A DNA stretch of 64,000 bases from NCBI GenBank assembly GCA_000231825.2, contig JH720308.1, forward strand, positions 1,039,675-1,103,674. Direction: 5' to 3'. The position numbers and the translations under genes are program-made. The notes under the pieces were generated by a model. The model had not been told where the DNA came from, did no database searches, and saw nothing but the letters and a program-made list of their open reading frames with translations. Below, piece after piece: positions 1 to 12,315 of the stretch. The stretch's first letter is position 1. Every line of letters starts with the position of its first letter. This DNA comes from Tetrahymena elliotti 4EA. Taxonomy: Eukaryota > Ciliophora > Oligohymenophorea > Hymenostomatida > Tetrahymenidae.

Positions 1-2
1 AA

Positions 3-377
3 AATTATATCAGTGTCGATGTTATGTAAAAATCTATGGTCCACAGTCAATATGTTTGTAATATTGGAAACCAATATTTCTGTAAAAGATTCTTAGATAA
101 TGCTCCTAATTATGAATGCTCTAAGCTTCTTAAAGGTACTGATTTGAGTAACAATGTTTAAAAGAATATGAAAATAGAGATGAGAATAGATTTTGAAAAC
201 GACTATGTTGACTTTTATGATTATCCTGATATTAAAAATATTAATGCTTCACTTGATTTTAATAAATTTACTGATGGAGATTATGTTATTGCCTTTGCTG
301 TGTCTCAATTTTAGTTAGTCACTATAGAAAGTTTACAAGAATTGTCTAATTTAGAAGTATTAGATATTAAAAAATGA
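3..377 (+). CDS. B-box-like family protein, C-terminal fragment (cut by window edge)
   Basis: This is the 3' end of a gene that starts left of the window; the open frame runs from base 3 to the TGA at 375-377. About 124 residues are visible. They match the C-terminal domain of the intact 470-residue paralogue at 2038-3450, including the shared motifs CKRF, KGTDL, MRIDF, VDFYDYP, IKNIN and IESLQEL. In-frame TAA and TAG are read as Gln. No break is seen in the visible part, so it may belong to a functional copy. The C-terminal domain has alternating hydrophobic, beta-like stretches that vaguely recall SPRY-type folds, but this is only an impression. Function unknown. Confidence 0.8.
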
Positions 378-906
378 TCAATTTGTTAAATAATTTAATA
401 TAAATATAAAATAAAATGATAAAAAATATCACTTTATTGACTTCAATCTTTATTTCAAAAAAATATATTTTAATTGAAAATTTGTATTTAATTCAAGTTA
501 AAAGTAAATAAATTTAATTTACTCTGAATTTTTTTTTTTTTAAAATAAGTATTTACTAACTCCATTTGCTTCATAAATAAGTTACAAACATATATTGTTA
601 AATAGATAAGATCTAAATTCAAATAATCTTACTTTTTAAATAGCATTATTGCACAGACAAATATTAGTAACACCTAGTTAGCTGATCTGATTTAAAATAT
701 TTAAAAAATTATTAAGCAAAAAACTTACATTATATATATTAGAAATCATATAAGTTACAAATAAAAATTAATATGAGCTGACAGCTGATTTATTAGTAAA
801 GATAGTAATATGTTTTTATTGTAAGCTTCTATTAATTAATTAATAATTATAATATTAAATTCTTTGAATTAAATTATTTTGTTTCATAAAATTAACAATA
901 AATATT
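378..906. other. Intergenic DNA between array copies 1 and 2
   Basis: AT-rich spacer downstream of the first family copy. No gene, RNA gene or repeat was recognised apart from the upstream element that starts near 907. Confidence 0.5.
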
Positions 907-973
907 CCCCCTACTATTTTTAATATTTCATCAGAAAATCAGATAAAAAATATGATTAAAACGTAGGCCAACC
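907..973 (+). promoter_or_regulatory. Conserved upstream element, copy 1
   Basis: A stretch containing CTATT, ATCAGAAAA and TTGATTAAAA-like words recurs ahead of three members of the tandem family (here, at 1927-1990 and at 3653-3716). It lies roughly 45-110 bases before the start codon position. It could be a shared promoter or simply duplicated along with the gene. Here it is the most diverged of the three. Confidence 0.4.
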
Positions 974-1027
974 TAAATTATAAGATTATTTTTAAAATAA
1001 ATCATAAAAAAACATCTTTCTGAAGCT

Positions 1028-1737
1028 ATGAGTAAAAGATAAATTCATATGGAATAATAACTCATAGAAGTTTTTGTCTTTTTAAAATATATTTATTGGT
1101 TTAAAAAAATTGATAAACTTAAACAAGCTAGAAAATATCTGCATCATTTTAGGAGGTAAAGAAATAAAATAAATCGAATTTCAAGTTAAAATATCAGAAT
1201 TAAATTATCGCGATAATTATATACCACGTCGAGTGATAAAGACAAATAAAAATGGTAAAATAGCAATTTTAGTTTCAGGCAGAGATAGTTAATTTTATAT
1301 TGATTACAATATAAAAAAGGATAGGAAGTATAAACTAAGATTTAATTTAATTCCAATCCTACAAGTAACATCATGGTATGTGTTATATAAAATCTATGGT
1401 TTAAAATAGATGAGTCTATGATATTTCAAATCAGGATTTTTTTAAAACATTTCAAGGCAAAGCACTAAATTAAGATTGCTCTAAGATCCTTAAAGGAGTT
1501 GATTTAAATAAAAAGATTAGTAAAGATATGTAAATATAAATGAGAATTGATTTAGAAAATAATTATCTTGATTTTTATGACTATCCTGAAATTAAAAATA
1601 TAAATTCTTCTTTTAATTTTCATAAATTTATAGATGAAGAGTATATTATTGCTATAGTCTTTTTCTAATATTAATCGCTCATAATTGAAAATTTATAAGA
1701 ATAATCAAGTTTGGAAGAATTAGATTTTTCAAAATGA
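1028..1737 (+). pseudogene. Internally deleted, frameshifted B-box-like family copy
   Basis: The copy begins with ATG AGT AAA AGA, as in the intact paralogue at 2038. Then at the word AAAAGAT (1034-1040) it jumps to sequence that in the paralogues lies about 240 codons further on (DKFIWN-type segment). The jump is out of frame. The domain sequence continues in the frame of base 1038 until a TGA at 1419-1421, and then in another frame to the family's usual end (MRIDLENNY, LDFYDYPE) and a TGA at 1735-1737. The zinc-binding region is missing. It is very unlikely to make a family protein. The deletion may have arisen by recombination at the short repeat. Confidence 0.85.
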
Positions 1738-1926
1738 CTTGTTGTCAATTAAATTATAAATTGATTTTTCTTTTTTTCTTAAATTTTTTTGTTAATGTCT
1801 TTATTAAATTAAAATTAATTTGACAAATTTTTTTTAATATTATTTATATGATCTCATTAGTTGGAATTTTAATTTCAATATCTCTTATTTAATTTCTTTA
1901 ACAAAAATAAGTAGTAAATTTGTAAA

Positions 1927-1990
1927 TCCCGCTATTTTTTTATATTTGATCAGAAAGCATAACAAAACATTTGATTAAAAAGTAAATCAA
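1927..1990 (+). promoter_or_regulatory. Conserved upstream element, copy 2
   Basis: Contains CGCTATTTTTT, TTTGATCAGAAA and TTTGATTAAAAAGTAAATCAA-like words, nearly the same as the copy at 3653-3716. It sits directly before the intact gene at 2038. Candidate core promoter of this family; duplication hitch-hiking cannot be excluded. Confidence 0.45.
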
Positions 1991-2037
1991 GTTAAATTAG
2001 TAGAAAAGATTTGATCAAAATCAAAACTAAAATAAAA

Positions 2038-3450
2038 ATGAGTAAAAGATCTAGATAATCTACTTAATTAAAAGCAAAGCCTTTAGAAGAATAGATTCCT
2101 AAAGATGAAACTGTTAAAAAATAATTTAACTCAAGGGAAAAAACGACAATAGCTTCTACTTCTTCAACTAAAACAGCAAAATAAACTTAACCCGCTCAGA
2201 CGACCCTTGCAGAGTTGAAAAACCTTAAAAATTTGAGAAGAAATTAAGAATAGATATTGATGAAGATTGAAAATGAGAATATTGAAAAGCACATATAGTA
2301 GTTACTTTAAAAATTTGATCCTCCTTATTGTGCTAATTGCCCAAAGAGAAGGGCTGATAGAGTTTGTTTAAACAAAGCTTGTGGCTAAGAAAAATATATG
2401 CAAATAATTTGTAGTAAATGCCATTATGATGAACATCAAAAGGCAATTGATAAATCAGATATAGATATTGAAGAGTATTTTATCAAGCTCTCTAAGTTTG
2501 TTAATCAACAAAAGATGGTAAGTTAAAGAATAGATTTAGATAGGCTTGATACTATTTTCGATGAATTAGATCATTTTAGATAGTCATTAGCTTCTTTAAG
2601 ATCAAAGATAGTGAGCGAGATTGAATCCTTTACAAGTCCAGATGAAAATTAAAATATACTTTAGAATAGTATAACAAAGGCTCTCAGTTTGTGTGAATAC
2701 GATAACATATAAGAACAACTTGACAATATTAAAAAGAGAATCATATTTGAAAAAAATAAATTTATATGGAATGATAACTCTTAGAAATATCTGCCTTTTT
2801 TAAATATTTTTAATAATTTAGAGGAATTAAAAAATGAAACTAGCAAAAAAATATCTTAATCTTTTATAGGAGATATTGAAATCAAAGAAATTGAATTAAT
2901 AGTCTAACAATCTTCTTTAAATGGATTTGGATCTCTTCAAAAAAGTACTTTAATAAACAAAAACAATGAAGATGAAGTAGTAGTTAATGGAACTAGTATT
3001 GACACATAATTTTATATTGACTACAATTTAAAAAAGGATAAAAAGTATAAAATGAGATTTAGAATTAATTGCATTCCTTCAAATGAAATAATTGTAGGAG
3101 TTATATAAAAATCTTTGGTAGAAAGTAGTTGGATCTATTCAACTCCATCATAAAATCTTTGTAAAAGATTCTTTACTAAGACTCCTAATCAAGGGTGTTG
3201 TAAGATTCTAAAAGGTACTGATTTAAGTAAGAATGCTTGGAAGGATTCGTAAATAGAAATGAGAATAGATTTATAAAATAATTATGTTGATTTCTATGAC
3301 TATCCTGAAGTTAAAAATATAAATTCTTCTCTTGATTTTAATACATTTTCTTAAGATGAATGTGTTATTGCTTTTACCTTCTATGTAAATTAATCAATTA
3401 TAATAGAAAGTTTACAAGAATTATCTGATTTAGAAGAATTAGATCTTTGA
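2038..3450 (+). CDS. B-box-like zinc-binding protein, intact copy of a tandem family
   Basis: A single exon of 470 codons ending in TGA, with many in-frame TAA/TAG (Gln). The N-terminal third is basic and Gln/Thr-rich. A short predicted helix is followed by a Cys/His cluster: C98-x2-C101-x8-C110-x4-C115-x9-C125-x2-C128-x4-H133. The spacing resembles B-box zinc fingers of TRIM-type proteins, but no RING is visible before it. Residues about 140-260 look coiled-coil, as after many B-boxes. The last 150 residues form the family's C-terminal domain (VGVIQKSL, CKRF, VDFYDYP). It is the only copy in this array with an uninterrupted frame. Large B-box-like families are known in ciliates. The molecular role here is unknown; a protein-interaction or ubiquitin-related role is inference. 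Confidence 0.85.
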
Positions 3451-3652
3451 AAATGATTTCTTATCAATTCAATTTTAAATTTATTTTTTTTATTTTTAAA
3501 ATTTTGTTGTTGATGTCTTTATTAAATAAGAATTAATTTGACAAACTTATTTTAATATTATTCATATGATTTCATAAAGTTAAATAATTGGAGGTTTTAA
3601 TAAAAGTATCTTTTTTTAATTTCTTTAATAATAATAACCAATTAATTTGTTT

Positions 3653-3716
3653 AGCCGCTATTATTTGATATTTTATCAGAAAACATTACAAAAGATTTGA
3701 TTAAAAAGTAAATCAA
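3653..3716 (+). promoter_or_regulatory. Conserved upstream element, copy 3
   Basis: Third occurrence of the element (GCCGCTATTATTTGATA, TTTTATCAGAAAACA, TTTGATTAAAAAGTAAATCAA). It precedes the decayed copy at 3757. The flanks on both sides also match the 1.74-2.03 kb region, so the whole unit including spacer was duplicated. Confidence 0.45.
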
Positions 3717-3756
3717 ATAAGTTTATTCTATTGAAATTATCCAAATCTAATTAATA

Positions 3757-5212
3757 GTGAGTCAAAGATCAAGAAAATCTACCTACTAAATTATAGCTTA
3801 AAGCTTTCGAAAAAGAGACTCCTTAAGATGTAGCTGTTAAAAAATAATTTAACTCAAGAGAAAATACAACAACTACTTTTATTTCTTCAACTAATTCAGT
3901 AAAAGAAACTTAAATTAGCTTGAAATAACCAGCTAAGATGACTCTTGCAGAATTGAAAAATCTGAAAAATTTGAGAAAAAATTAAGAATAGATATTGATG
4001 AAGATTGAAAATTAAGACATCGAAAAGCACATATAATTCTTACTTGAAAAATTTGATCCTCCTTATTGCGATAGTTGCCCAAAGAGAAGAGCTGATAGAG
4101 TTTGTATAAACAAAACTTGTAGATAAGAAAGATATATGTAAATGATTTGTAGTAATTGCCATTATGATGAACATCAAAAGACAATAAATAAGTCAGAAAT
4201 TGGTATTGAAGAGTATTTTGTCAAGCTTTCTAAGTTTGTGAATGAACAAAAGTATGACAAAAAATAGATGCAAAGTTTAAGATTAGATTTAGATAGGCTT
4301 GATACTATTTTCGATGAATTAGATAACTTTAGACATTAATTGGCTTCTTTAAGATCAAAAATAAAGAGTGAGATTGAATTCTCCACTAGTCCAGGTGAAG
4401 ATAAAAATAAACTTTAGAATAGTATAACAAAAGCTCTCAGCTTATAGGGATATGACAACATATAAGAATAACTTAACAATATCAAAAAGAGGATTATCTT
4501 TGAAAAAGATAAATTCATATGGAATGATGGCTTTTAGAAATATTAGGATTTTTAAAAAATTTGTAATCACTTAGAGAAATAAAAAAATTAAATCCGCTAA
4601 AAAACATCTTAATCTTATATTGGAGGTTTTGAAATGAAAGAAATTGAGTTAATAGTCTAAGATTCTCAAAAAAATATTTTCTTCTGGAAGAAGAACGTGC
4701 ATAGAAAAAAACAAATAAGGTGAGATACTAATTAATGGATCATGCTTTGACACCTAATTTAATATTGAACACAATTTAAAAAAGGATTAAAAGTATAAAT
4801 GAGATTTAGATTTGTTAACTGTCCTCTTGGATAGACAATTGTAGGAATTATGTAAAGGTCTTTGGTTGATAGTAATTATATCTATGAAGCTCCATCTAAA
4901 AATTCTTGCAAAAAATTCGTTTAGCAGAAGTGTTTCCAAGGTTCCCAAGGATGTTCTAAGCTTCTAAAAGGCTTAGATTTAAATCATAATCTTTTTTAGG
5001 ATATCTGTATAGAAATGCGAATAGATTTTGATAATAATTATATTGATTTTTATGACTATCCTGAAATTAAAAATATAAATGCTTTTACTCATCAAAATAC
5101 ATTTTCTGAAGGTGAATATGTTATTGCTTTTGCTTTATTTTGCTTTTAATCAATCGTTATAGAAAGTTTATAAGAATTATCTGCTTTAGAAGAATTAGGT
5201 TTGAATGAATGA
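3757..5212 (+). pseudogene. Decayed full-length B-box-like family copy
   Basis: Colinear with the intact gene at 2038 over its whole length but broken. The start codon position is GTG (3757) instead of ATG. An odd-sized insertion within the first 30 codons shifts the frame. A TGA appears at 4721-4723, and a further single-base loss creates a TGA at 4800-4802 where paralogues read KYKMRF. The last part (VDFYDYPE-like, IESLQEL) ends at TGA 5210-5212. The Cys cluster (CDSC, VC, TC, ICSNC, H) is preserved in the middle frame. Assembly indels could explain one shift, but several independent lesions together argue for a pseudogene. Confidence 0.75.
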
Positions 5213-5530
5213 GTTATTTACAAAAAATGTTTTCAATGTCTTAGAAATTAAACTTAAAAGTGGACAATATTTTATTAAACTTAAAAATATTTTGTTTATC
5301 TGTGTTTTTTTAATCATAAAAATTGATTTAATAAGTAATTCCTATTTAATGACTGTTAAAAATAAACAAAAATATGTATATAATTTCAAATTTGATATTT
5401 AAATAGCATACATAAAAAATAAACAAATCACAAATCTATAATTTTTTTAGATAGATACATCATTTAATAATAAATTAGCAACAATAGTAGCAATAACAAA
5501 ACAAATAATTTAATATTTATTATCATAGAA
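5213..5530. other. Intergenic spacer
   Basis: About 320 bases of AT-rich DNA between the decayed family copy and the next start codon at 5531. It presumably holds the 5' leader and promoter of the gene at 5531. No specific motif recognised. Confidence 0.5.
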
Positions 5531-8500
5531 ATGAATAAACATTACATGTAAATGTAAGCTCCTCTTACTTCATAAAGAAGTTATAGAGACATTAGATAGA
5601 GATAAAATGGTATTTAGTAGTTAATAAATAGCTCAAATAACTCTAGTTTCTTAAATAATAGTACATTACATACCAGAAACAATAGTTAATAATCTTCTAA
5701 TTTGGCTTCTAACAATTTAAATTACAATCAAGTCTCAAATAATAGCATCCATAAAATATCTAATAAAACATAGCCCAATACTTTGCCTGATAGGAGGAGA
5801 AATAATAGTCAATATTTGCAAGTTTCTAATCAAGAATTTAATAGTAATGATGTTTAGACTGATAAAATTTTACTTTCTCAATAGAATAATATGAGTTAAG
5901 ACAAGAATCAAAAATTACAATCTATGAAAAAAACTTAATCTACTGAATAAATAGATACAAAATCTTATTTATAAAAAAATATTCTGACTCAAGGTGATCA
6001 ATATGGTAAATAGGGATGTCATCAAAGAGTAAACAGCGAATGTGAATCAGAATAAAACAAAGAAAATATTTCGTTCTGCGTTAATTCTATTTAAAGTAAT
6101 TCATAAAGAAACTACAGTTATGAAACAAGTTTTAATTCTAAAACAAATCAACCAGAGAAAAGCTATTTCATTCCACGAAAACATTAGCAATAAATGCACA
6201 AATAAATAAGGAGAAACACAAACATGAGTACTGATTTCTCTAATCATAATAATAGTTAACGTCAAAACACTAATAGTTAAAATAATAGCAATTCCTATAA
6301 TTAAAATTTGAATTCTTATAGCAGCAATTAAATTAACTAAGCTAAAAAGAGTTGCGATGGATTAGGAAAACTCTTAACAAGCTAACTTAACGACTCTTTA
6401 ATAAATAATAATATTATTGATAGCTATATTGAGAAAGTTTTCTAAAAAGATTTATAATAATTGAACGAATAGGAAGGATTTATATCAAAATAAGGGCAAA
6501 CTAAAGAAACTGAATAATCTTTTAATTAAATGAATCAACATACAGACTACTCTCATGCGTAAAAGTCCTCATTGGACTAATCTAACTATAACTCTGACTA
6601 ATCAATTCAAGATAAAAGAACTTAGCAATAATCTTAGATTTAAAGCTAGTTGTAATCATAAATTTTATATGAATAAGCTCTGCAGTAAAAGCTCAAACTC
6701 TTGCCATAAAACAAAGAAAATAAAAATACTACCTCTTTTACATAAATTCCTAAACCCTATAATAAATTTTAAGAATACCCAGCTTACAGCTAACATTAAA
6801 TAAAAAATTTAAATAAGTATTTGTTTGGAGATAATTAAGAATAAACTCAGAATTAGAAATAAGAAAATAATTAAAGTCTCAAATAGTTATAAACATAACA
6901 GTCAGAAGAAAATCCATAAAAATTCATTAAAAATCATTCATAAAAATCAATTTAAAGAGATAATTGTAATGAAGATATGGAATAAAATTCTCTGTTTGGA
7001 TAGCAAGAAAAAGAAATACCAAATAAATTAATGAAACAAGGTGAAGAGTAAAAAGAATTCTAGTACTGCAGTTATGACTCTAGTAACTAAATCTAAAACA
7101 ATAGTAGTATTTATAATTAAAATAACCAAAATTAAATCTTGCAAGAACTTAAAAATGAAAATTAGAATTTAAAGAATAGAATACAAGAGCAAGAATAAAA
7201 ATAATCAGAGCTTTAATAAACTCTTATTCAAAAAGTTATGCAGATTAATTTCATGGAAAGTTAAATAAGCTAATTAGAGAAAGATAAAAATTTATTACAA
7301 TAAAATTAAGATAATATTTAATAACAATTAAATGATGAAATAAAAAAGCATCAAGAAGTTAAACTTAGCAATTAATCTTTACAAGAAACAAATTAAAAAT
7401 AAATGAAAATTTAGTAAGATTTAAACCTATAAATTTAAACATTAAACTTTCAAATATTTTAGTTGGAATAGTAGCTTTATGATGTAAATTCTAATTCAAA
7501 AGAGAAAGAAAAGGCCTTAGAATAATAAAAAAATGAATAAATTTTACTTTTGAAAAATAAATTTGAGGAAGATTTTAAGTAATTAAATGATTAACATTCT
7601 CAGCTTGTTTCGCTCTAAAATATTAGCCTGAAATAAAAAGATAGTCTTTCAAATGAAAATTAGCTTCTACTCTAACAATTATAACAGAAATAAAATGAAA
7701 TTTAAATCTTATAAATTAAAATTTCAGCCTAAGAAAAGGAGATAAAAGATTTAGAATAAAAATATTTCTAAAGCAACAGCAGCAATCAGTAAATATAATT
7801 CATAGAATAGCAATTAGCTGAAACTGAAAAAGAACTCAGTAACTAAAATAAAAAGTTTAAGTAAAAATCATTCATTTTTAATTTTAAAATTAATATTAAA
7901 TTAATTATTATACAAACAAGTATTGTTGTCATAAATATCTCAACTGTCCTTGAGCTGATTCAATAGAAGATACTTAATTTTTAAACTACTATAAAAATGG
8001 CAGATAAATCAACTAATTTTTAAAATTTAAGTAACTAAATCCAATTAATTAAAAAAAATAATTTATTTTTTTTGAATGAAGGTGAATAGCTTATGAATTA
8101 AGTCAAATTTGGAATTAATTAAATGACCTTACTTATATAGCCAATCATTTAAGAAATTAAAGAGCAAAGCTGTTAAATTTAAAGTACTTAAAGGGAAAGT
8201 AGCTCCTAAAGAAGTTAGTAGGATATAAAGTAAGTAAATTAATCTAACAAGTATGTAGAAGATATCAGAGAGGATAGTACAATTAATAAATTTCAGCTAT
8301 AAAATGATTTAAAATAAACATCTTAAACTTAAAATAAATAAAATGAGTAAATTGACTTAAAAAATGTCTAAACTGCATCATTTGGAGAATAACGTCCTAC
8401 AGTTTAGTATTCTTAATCAGGTAATTTTTCTCGATAAAAAATACTTCATTAATTTTAATTTTAACTTAGGTTTAGTTGAAGCTTAATCAAATTAAATAAA

Positions 8501-8828
8501 TACATAAAAAAATTAATAATTGAATTAAATAGGATACTAAATATAAATTTCGAACTAAATAGAACCAATTTCTCATGCTTAGTCTTCTTTAAATTAATAT
8601 ATAATTCCATAATCTGATACATAAATTTAGATATAGAACATAAAAAATCGAATTTACTAAAGATAGCAAAGGAGAAAGTAAAATGAATCTAATTATAGTT
8701 CAAACTGCTCTTTTTCATACAACTCTAACTAGAGTAAAAACTATTTTACAGTTGGCAGATAGAATTTGAGCTTTTAAGAGGAGAGTCACATTTATTCTTG
8801 TGATAATCAAAATTCAGATTAAATTTGA
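5531..8828 (+). CDS. Asn/Gln-rich coiled-coil protein
   Basis: The model has three exons: 5531-7860, 7921-8420 and 8470-8828. The introns are 60 bases (GTAAAA...ACAAG) and 49 bases (GTAATT...ACTTAG). The second intron removes an in-frame TGA; the first has none and is inferred from its AT-rich, non-Gln-rich content and splice signals. The product is 1062 residues. The first half and the C-terminus are dominated by Asn, Gln, Ser and Lys. The middle (about 530-780) has long Glu/Lys/Gln heptad-like runs typical of coiled coils. No catalytic motif, signal peptide or clear membrane segment is seen. Most Gln codons are TAA/TAG, so under the standard code no gene would be visible. A structural or scaffold role is possible; no family recognised. 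Confidence 0.75.
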
Positions 8829-10113
8829 TTCTAAAATAAGCTATTTTTCAATTAAAAAAGCAATTCGTTAATTATTAAAGCAGTTTTTTTGTTATTTGTG
8901 TGATAATAATAATGATGCGTTATTTTTTTTAGAAGAATTTTTTATTTTAATCAGTTAATTTAACTCAATCTCAATAAAAAACAATAATCTTAATTGGCTT
9001 TTGGAATAGATTGGGATTTAATTTTCATTCACCCTAATTCGATTGATTAATTTACTAAGTGAGGAGTTTTATCAATATTTATAATGGAATATTTTGTTCA
9101 AGTGAGTTATAGAGAGAGGTTAATTACATTACTTAGAAAGAATCCCTTTCATTTAGTAGTCGAAATTAACATATCTCATATTTGTTTGGAAGTTTAGCTT
9201 ACATTTATAGCTTTGAAAGTCAAATTAGGAATTTAATTACATATAACATAAATTTATTGTTAGAAAATAAAAATTTTTCAAGCTTAAAAAATATCATACA
9301 AATTAGAATTAAATAAAAGAATTTAGCATGCGTTTTTCCAAATAATCACTTTATTCTTGTATGTATTATAAAAAAAATAATCTTTCTATATATAGGGAGA
9401 TTGATTTTATATTATTTTGTGATAAAATATGTAGGTAGTAGGAACTAAAATGTGACATAAATTAATAGGATTTTTATTTTATATTTTTGTTTGAAGTCAA
9501 CATTTGACTAAAAACTACACGTAAACTAGAAAGTTATAAGCGATAAAAAATATTAAAATTTTGAAGATGATGAGAGAATTTCAAATAAATTTCTGGATCA
9601 ATTCAAATAAATTTTTAATGTGATAAATAAAGGGTGATATCTGTAATTATGTAATAATAAAAAAATAACCTGTTTCAACATCAATAGTGATAAATTAGTT
9701 AAAACTCCATAATTTGCAGAAAGAATGAATGTTATATTTTAATACAATAAAATAAATGTTAAGAGTTCGAATTAGTAAAAATCATAATGATGAGAATTAT
9801 GAATAAAAAGATAACCAAAACTGAATTCATGAATTTAATTTGCTTAATTTTAATTGAATATATAAAGAAATATAATATTCATTCACTTAATGATGATTTG
9901 TAGATCTTTAATTTATGCTTGTAATAAAAAAAGCAGAAATTTTCTATTAAAATCAATTAAGAAATTAGAAGTGATTATAAAAATTTAACTTAATATATAA
10001 AATCAATTCTTTTTGATATAAATTTCCAAAAGAAAGTAAACGTTATTGCAAAGTATAAACCAAAATAATTACATAAAAAGAAATTACTTATTTAAATACT
10101 CACTTTAACAAAG
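8829..10113. other. Intergenic region upstream of the PDK1 gene
   Basis: Mostly featureless AT-rich DNA. From about 9692 to 10120 one + frame has no TGA and runs in frame into the short first exon proposed for the PDK1 gene. The encoded stretch after ATG 9787 (MMRIMNKKITKTEF...) has no recognisable domain. It could be an N-terminal extension of PDK1 or a chance open frame. Confidence 0.4.
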
Positions 10114-12315
10114 ATGGTTGGTAATGATTCATTATCTCAATTTGGCTACTTTTAAATAATAATTTGGCCTTTTATATTCAACAAGCCTTCTCTTATCTCT
10201 ATTTTTACTTGTTTAACATTTTTTTGAATTCACAAAAAAAATAGACAAAAAGCTATCAATGGATGATTTTGATATAATCTAAGTATTAGGTAGAGGATCG
10301 TTTGGTGAAGTTATATTAGCTAAAAATAAGGCTAATAATGATTTTTGTGCAATTAAAATTCTTGAAAAATCATATTTAGCAAGGGTAACCAAATTTGTTT
10401 TTATATTTTCACCAAATTAAGCTCGAATAGTCATTGAATGCATAGCAAATTAATTGTCAATCAAAGCTATGAATAAAGAATAATTTTGATCAATTAATGG
10501 GATTTTATTGCTTCTAAAATAATTTAGTATTAGCTTTATGGCATATCTATACTAAAAACTGTGAAAAAAAGATTTTAAAATGCTTATTACATATTTTAAT
10601 AGGAAAAGAAGCAATACTAAGTTTTCATAGAAAAGGAAGTACTCACACATGTTCGTTTTGATGGAATTATTTAGCTTTTAGGAAGCTTTAAAGACGCCTA
10701 ATTCTTATATTTTGTGTTAGAATACTGTGAAGGCGGAGAGTTCTCAAGTTACCTTCAACACAACTGTAATTTTTTATCAAATATTATCCTATAGTTTGAA
10801 ATGTTATAAAGATTTGTAAAAAATGCAAAGGATTTAGTTAAATAAAACAATCAACTAAATAGGAATGAATAAATTAAGAAATCATCAAGTTGTTTTAAAA
10901 TATCATAATTTTGAATAAAATAGTCAAGTTTTTGAATGTTGATACAATTAGATTCTATACAGCAGAAATAGTCTATATACTTGAAAATTTGCACAATAAT
11001 GGTATTATTCATAGAGATTTAAAGGTAAATTAAGCTATATTTGTCAATAAAATTTTCAAATTTCATTCCTTTACTTAATTTTGATCATGTAAAATAAAAT
11101 AATAGCCAGAAAATTTGATGCTCACCAAAGATAACCATCTCAAAATTATTGATTTTGGAACTTGTGGTTTTGATAGAAGAATCCCAGAAGATTTATTTTA
11201 AAAAATTAATAACATCAGGAAAAAATTTCCACAGGAAACTGACCCAATTGATGAAGATGATTCAAGAACCCGTTCTGCAACTTTTGTTGGAACAGCAGAG
11301 TAAATAAATATACTATTTTTTGCAGAGTTAATCAATATTTTTAACAAAAATTTTAGATATGTTTCCCCAGAACTTTTAGAAGGTGAAATTTGTACTGCCT
11401 CAGCCGATTTATGGGCTTTAGGTTGCATTGTTTATAGAATGTTTGTAGGAAACACTCCTTTTGTTGATGTTAATGATGCTACAAATAATGAATTCAAAGT
11501 TTTTAATAAAGTTAAAGCATGCCAATATTCTATCCCTGATGTAAAATAAATTTTTCAAAATATTTTGTTATTTTAAACCCAAAATATGTAGAGTGTACCA
11601 TAAGAAGCAGCTGATTTAATTAAAAACCTACTTAAAAAAAATCCAACTGAAAGAATAGGAGGTGGAGAACCTGGTAAAAATTTTTGCTTAAAATTCAGAT
11701 TCTAAAAACTTTTTAAAATAGGAGTTAATGATATAAATACCCTTAAAAAGCACCCCTTCTTTAAAGGAATTAATTGGGCTACATTGACTAAATAAGTAGC
11801 ACCTAGAAGAGAAATATGTAAATAAACAGAAAATGATGATGATGATATTAATGATTTTGCTCCTTCAAGTCCATAAACTCCTGTAAATACAACTTCTATG
11901 AGACCATTAATAACAGGCAGAGTACTTAAAAAAGTAGCTTGGTTAATTTACAAACCAAGATAATTAATTCTGTAAGAAGAACCTCCTAAATTGGTCTATT
12001 ATGATCCAATGACAAATGTAAAAAAGGTAATTTCACTTCATTTAACATAAAAAATATAAAATATAAAATTCATTTTAAAAAAAGGGAGAAATACCTCTTT
12101 CAAAGAATATAAAAATAGAATTATAGGACAAATCAAGATTTACAATTGATGGACCAAAGAAAAAATATTTCTTTAAGGTAAAGTTTAAAAAAGGAAATAG
12201 AAGTAATCAAAACCATTTCATATATTAAATAAAGGAACTAGATCATCCTGCAAATGTTTGGGTAGAAAAAGTATCAAAATTAATAAAAGATAAGTTTGAA
12301 GATTTAAAGCTATGA
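10114..12315 (+). CDS. PDPK1: 3-phosphoinositide-dependent protein kinase 1 (PDK1)
   Basis: The model has ten exons: 10114-10120, 10245-10384, 10603-10765, 10924-11024, 11106-11299, 11357-11540, 11592-11673, 11722-12026, 12085-12177 and 12235-12315. They join in phase to 449 residues. Kinase features are the glycine loop GRGSFGEV (about 18-25), catalytic Lys in AIK (40), HRDLKPEN (133-140), DFG (153-155), a PDK1-like activation segment with SATFVGTAEYVSPE, and SADLWALGC. The last 120 residues match the PDK1 PH domain (KPRQL, PPKLVYYDP, KGEIPLS). PDK1 phosphorylates the activation loops of AGC kinases near membranes. The tiny first exon (M-V) is the weakest part; ATG 10259 is an alternative start, also in frame. 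The length is near that of compact PDK1 homologues. Confidence 0.9.
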
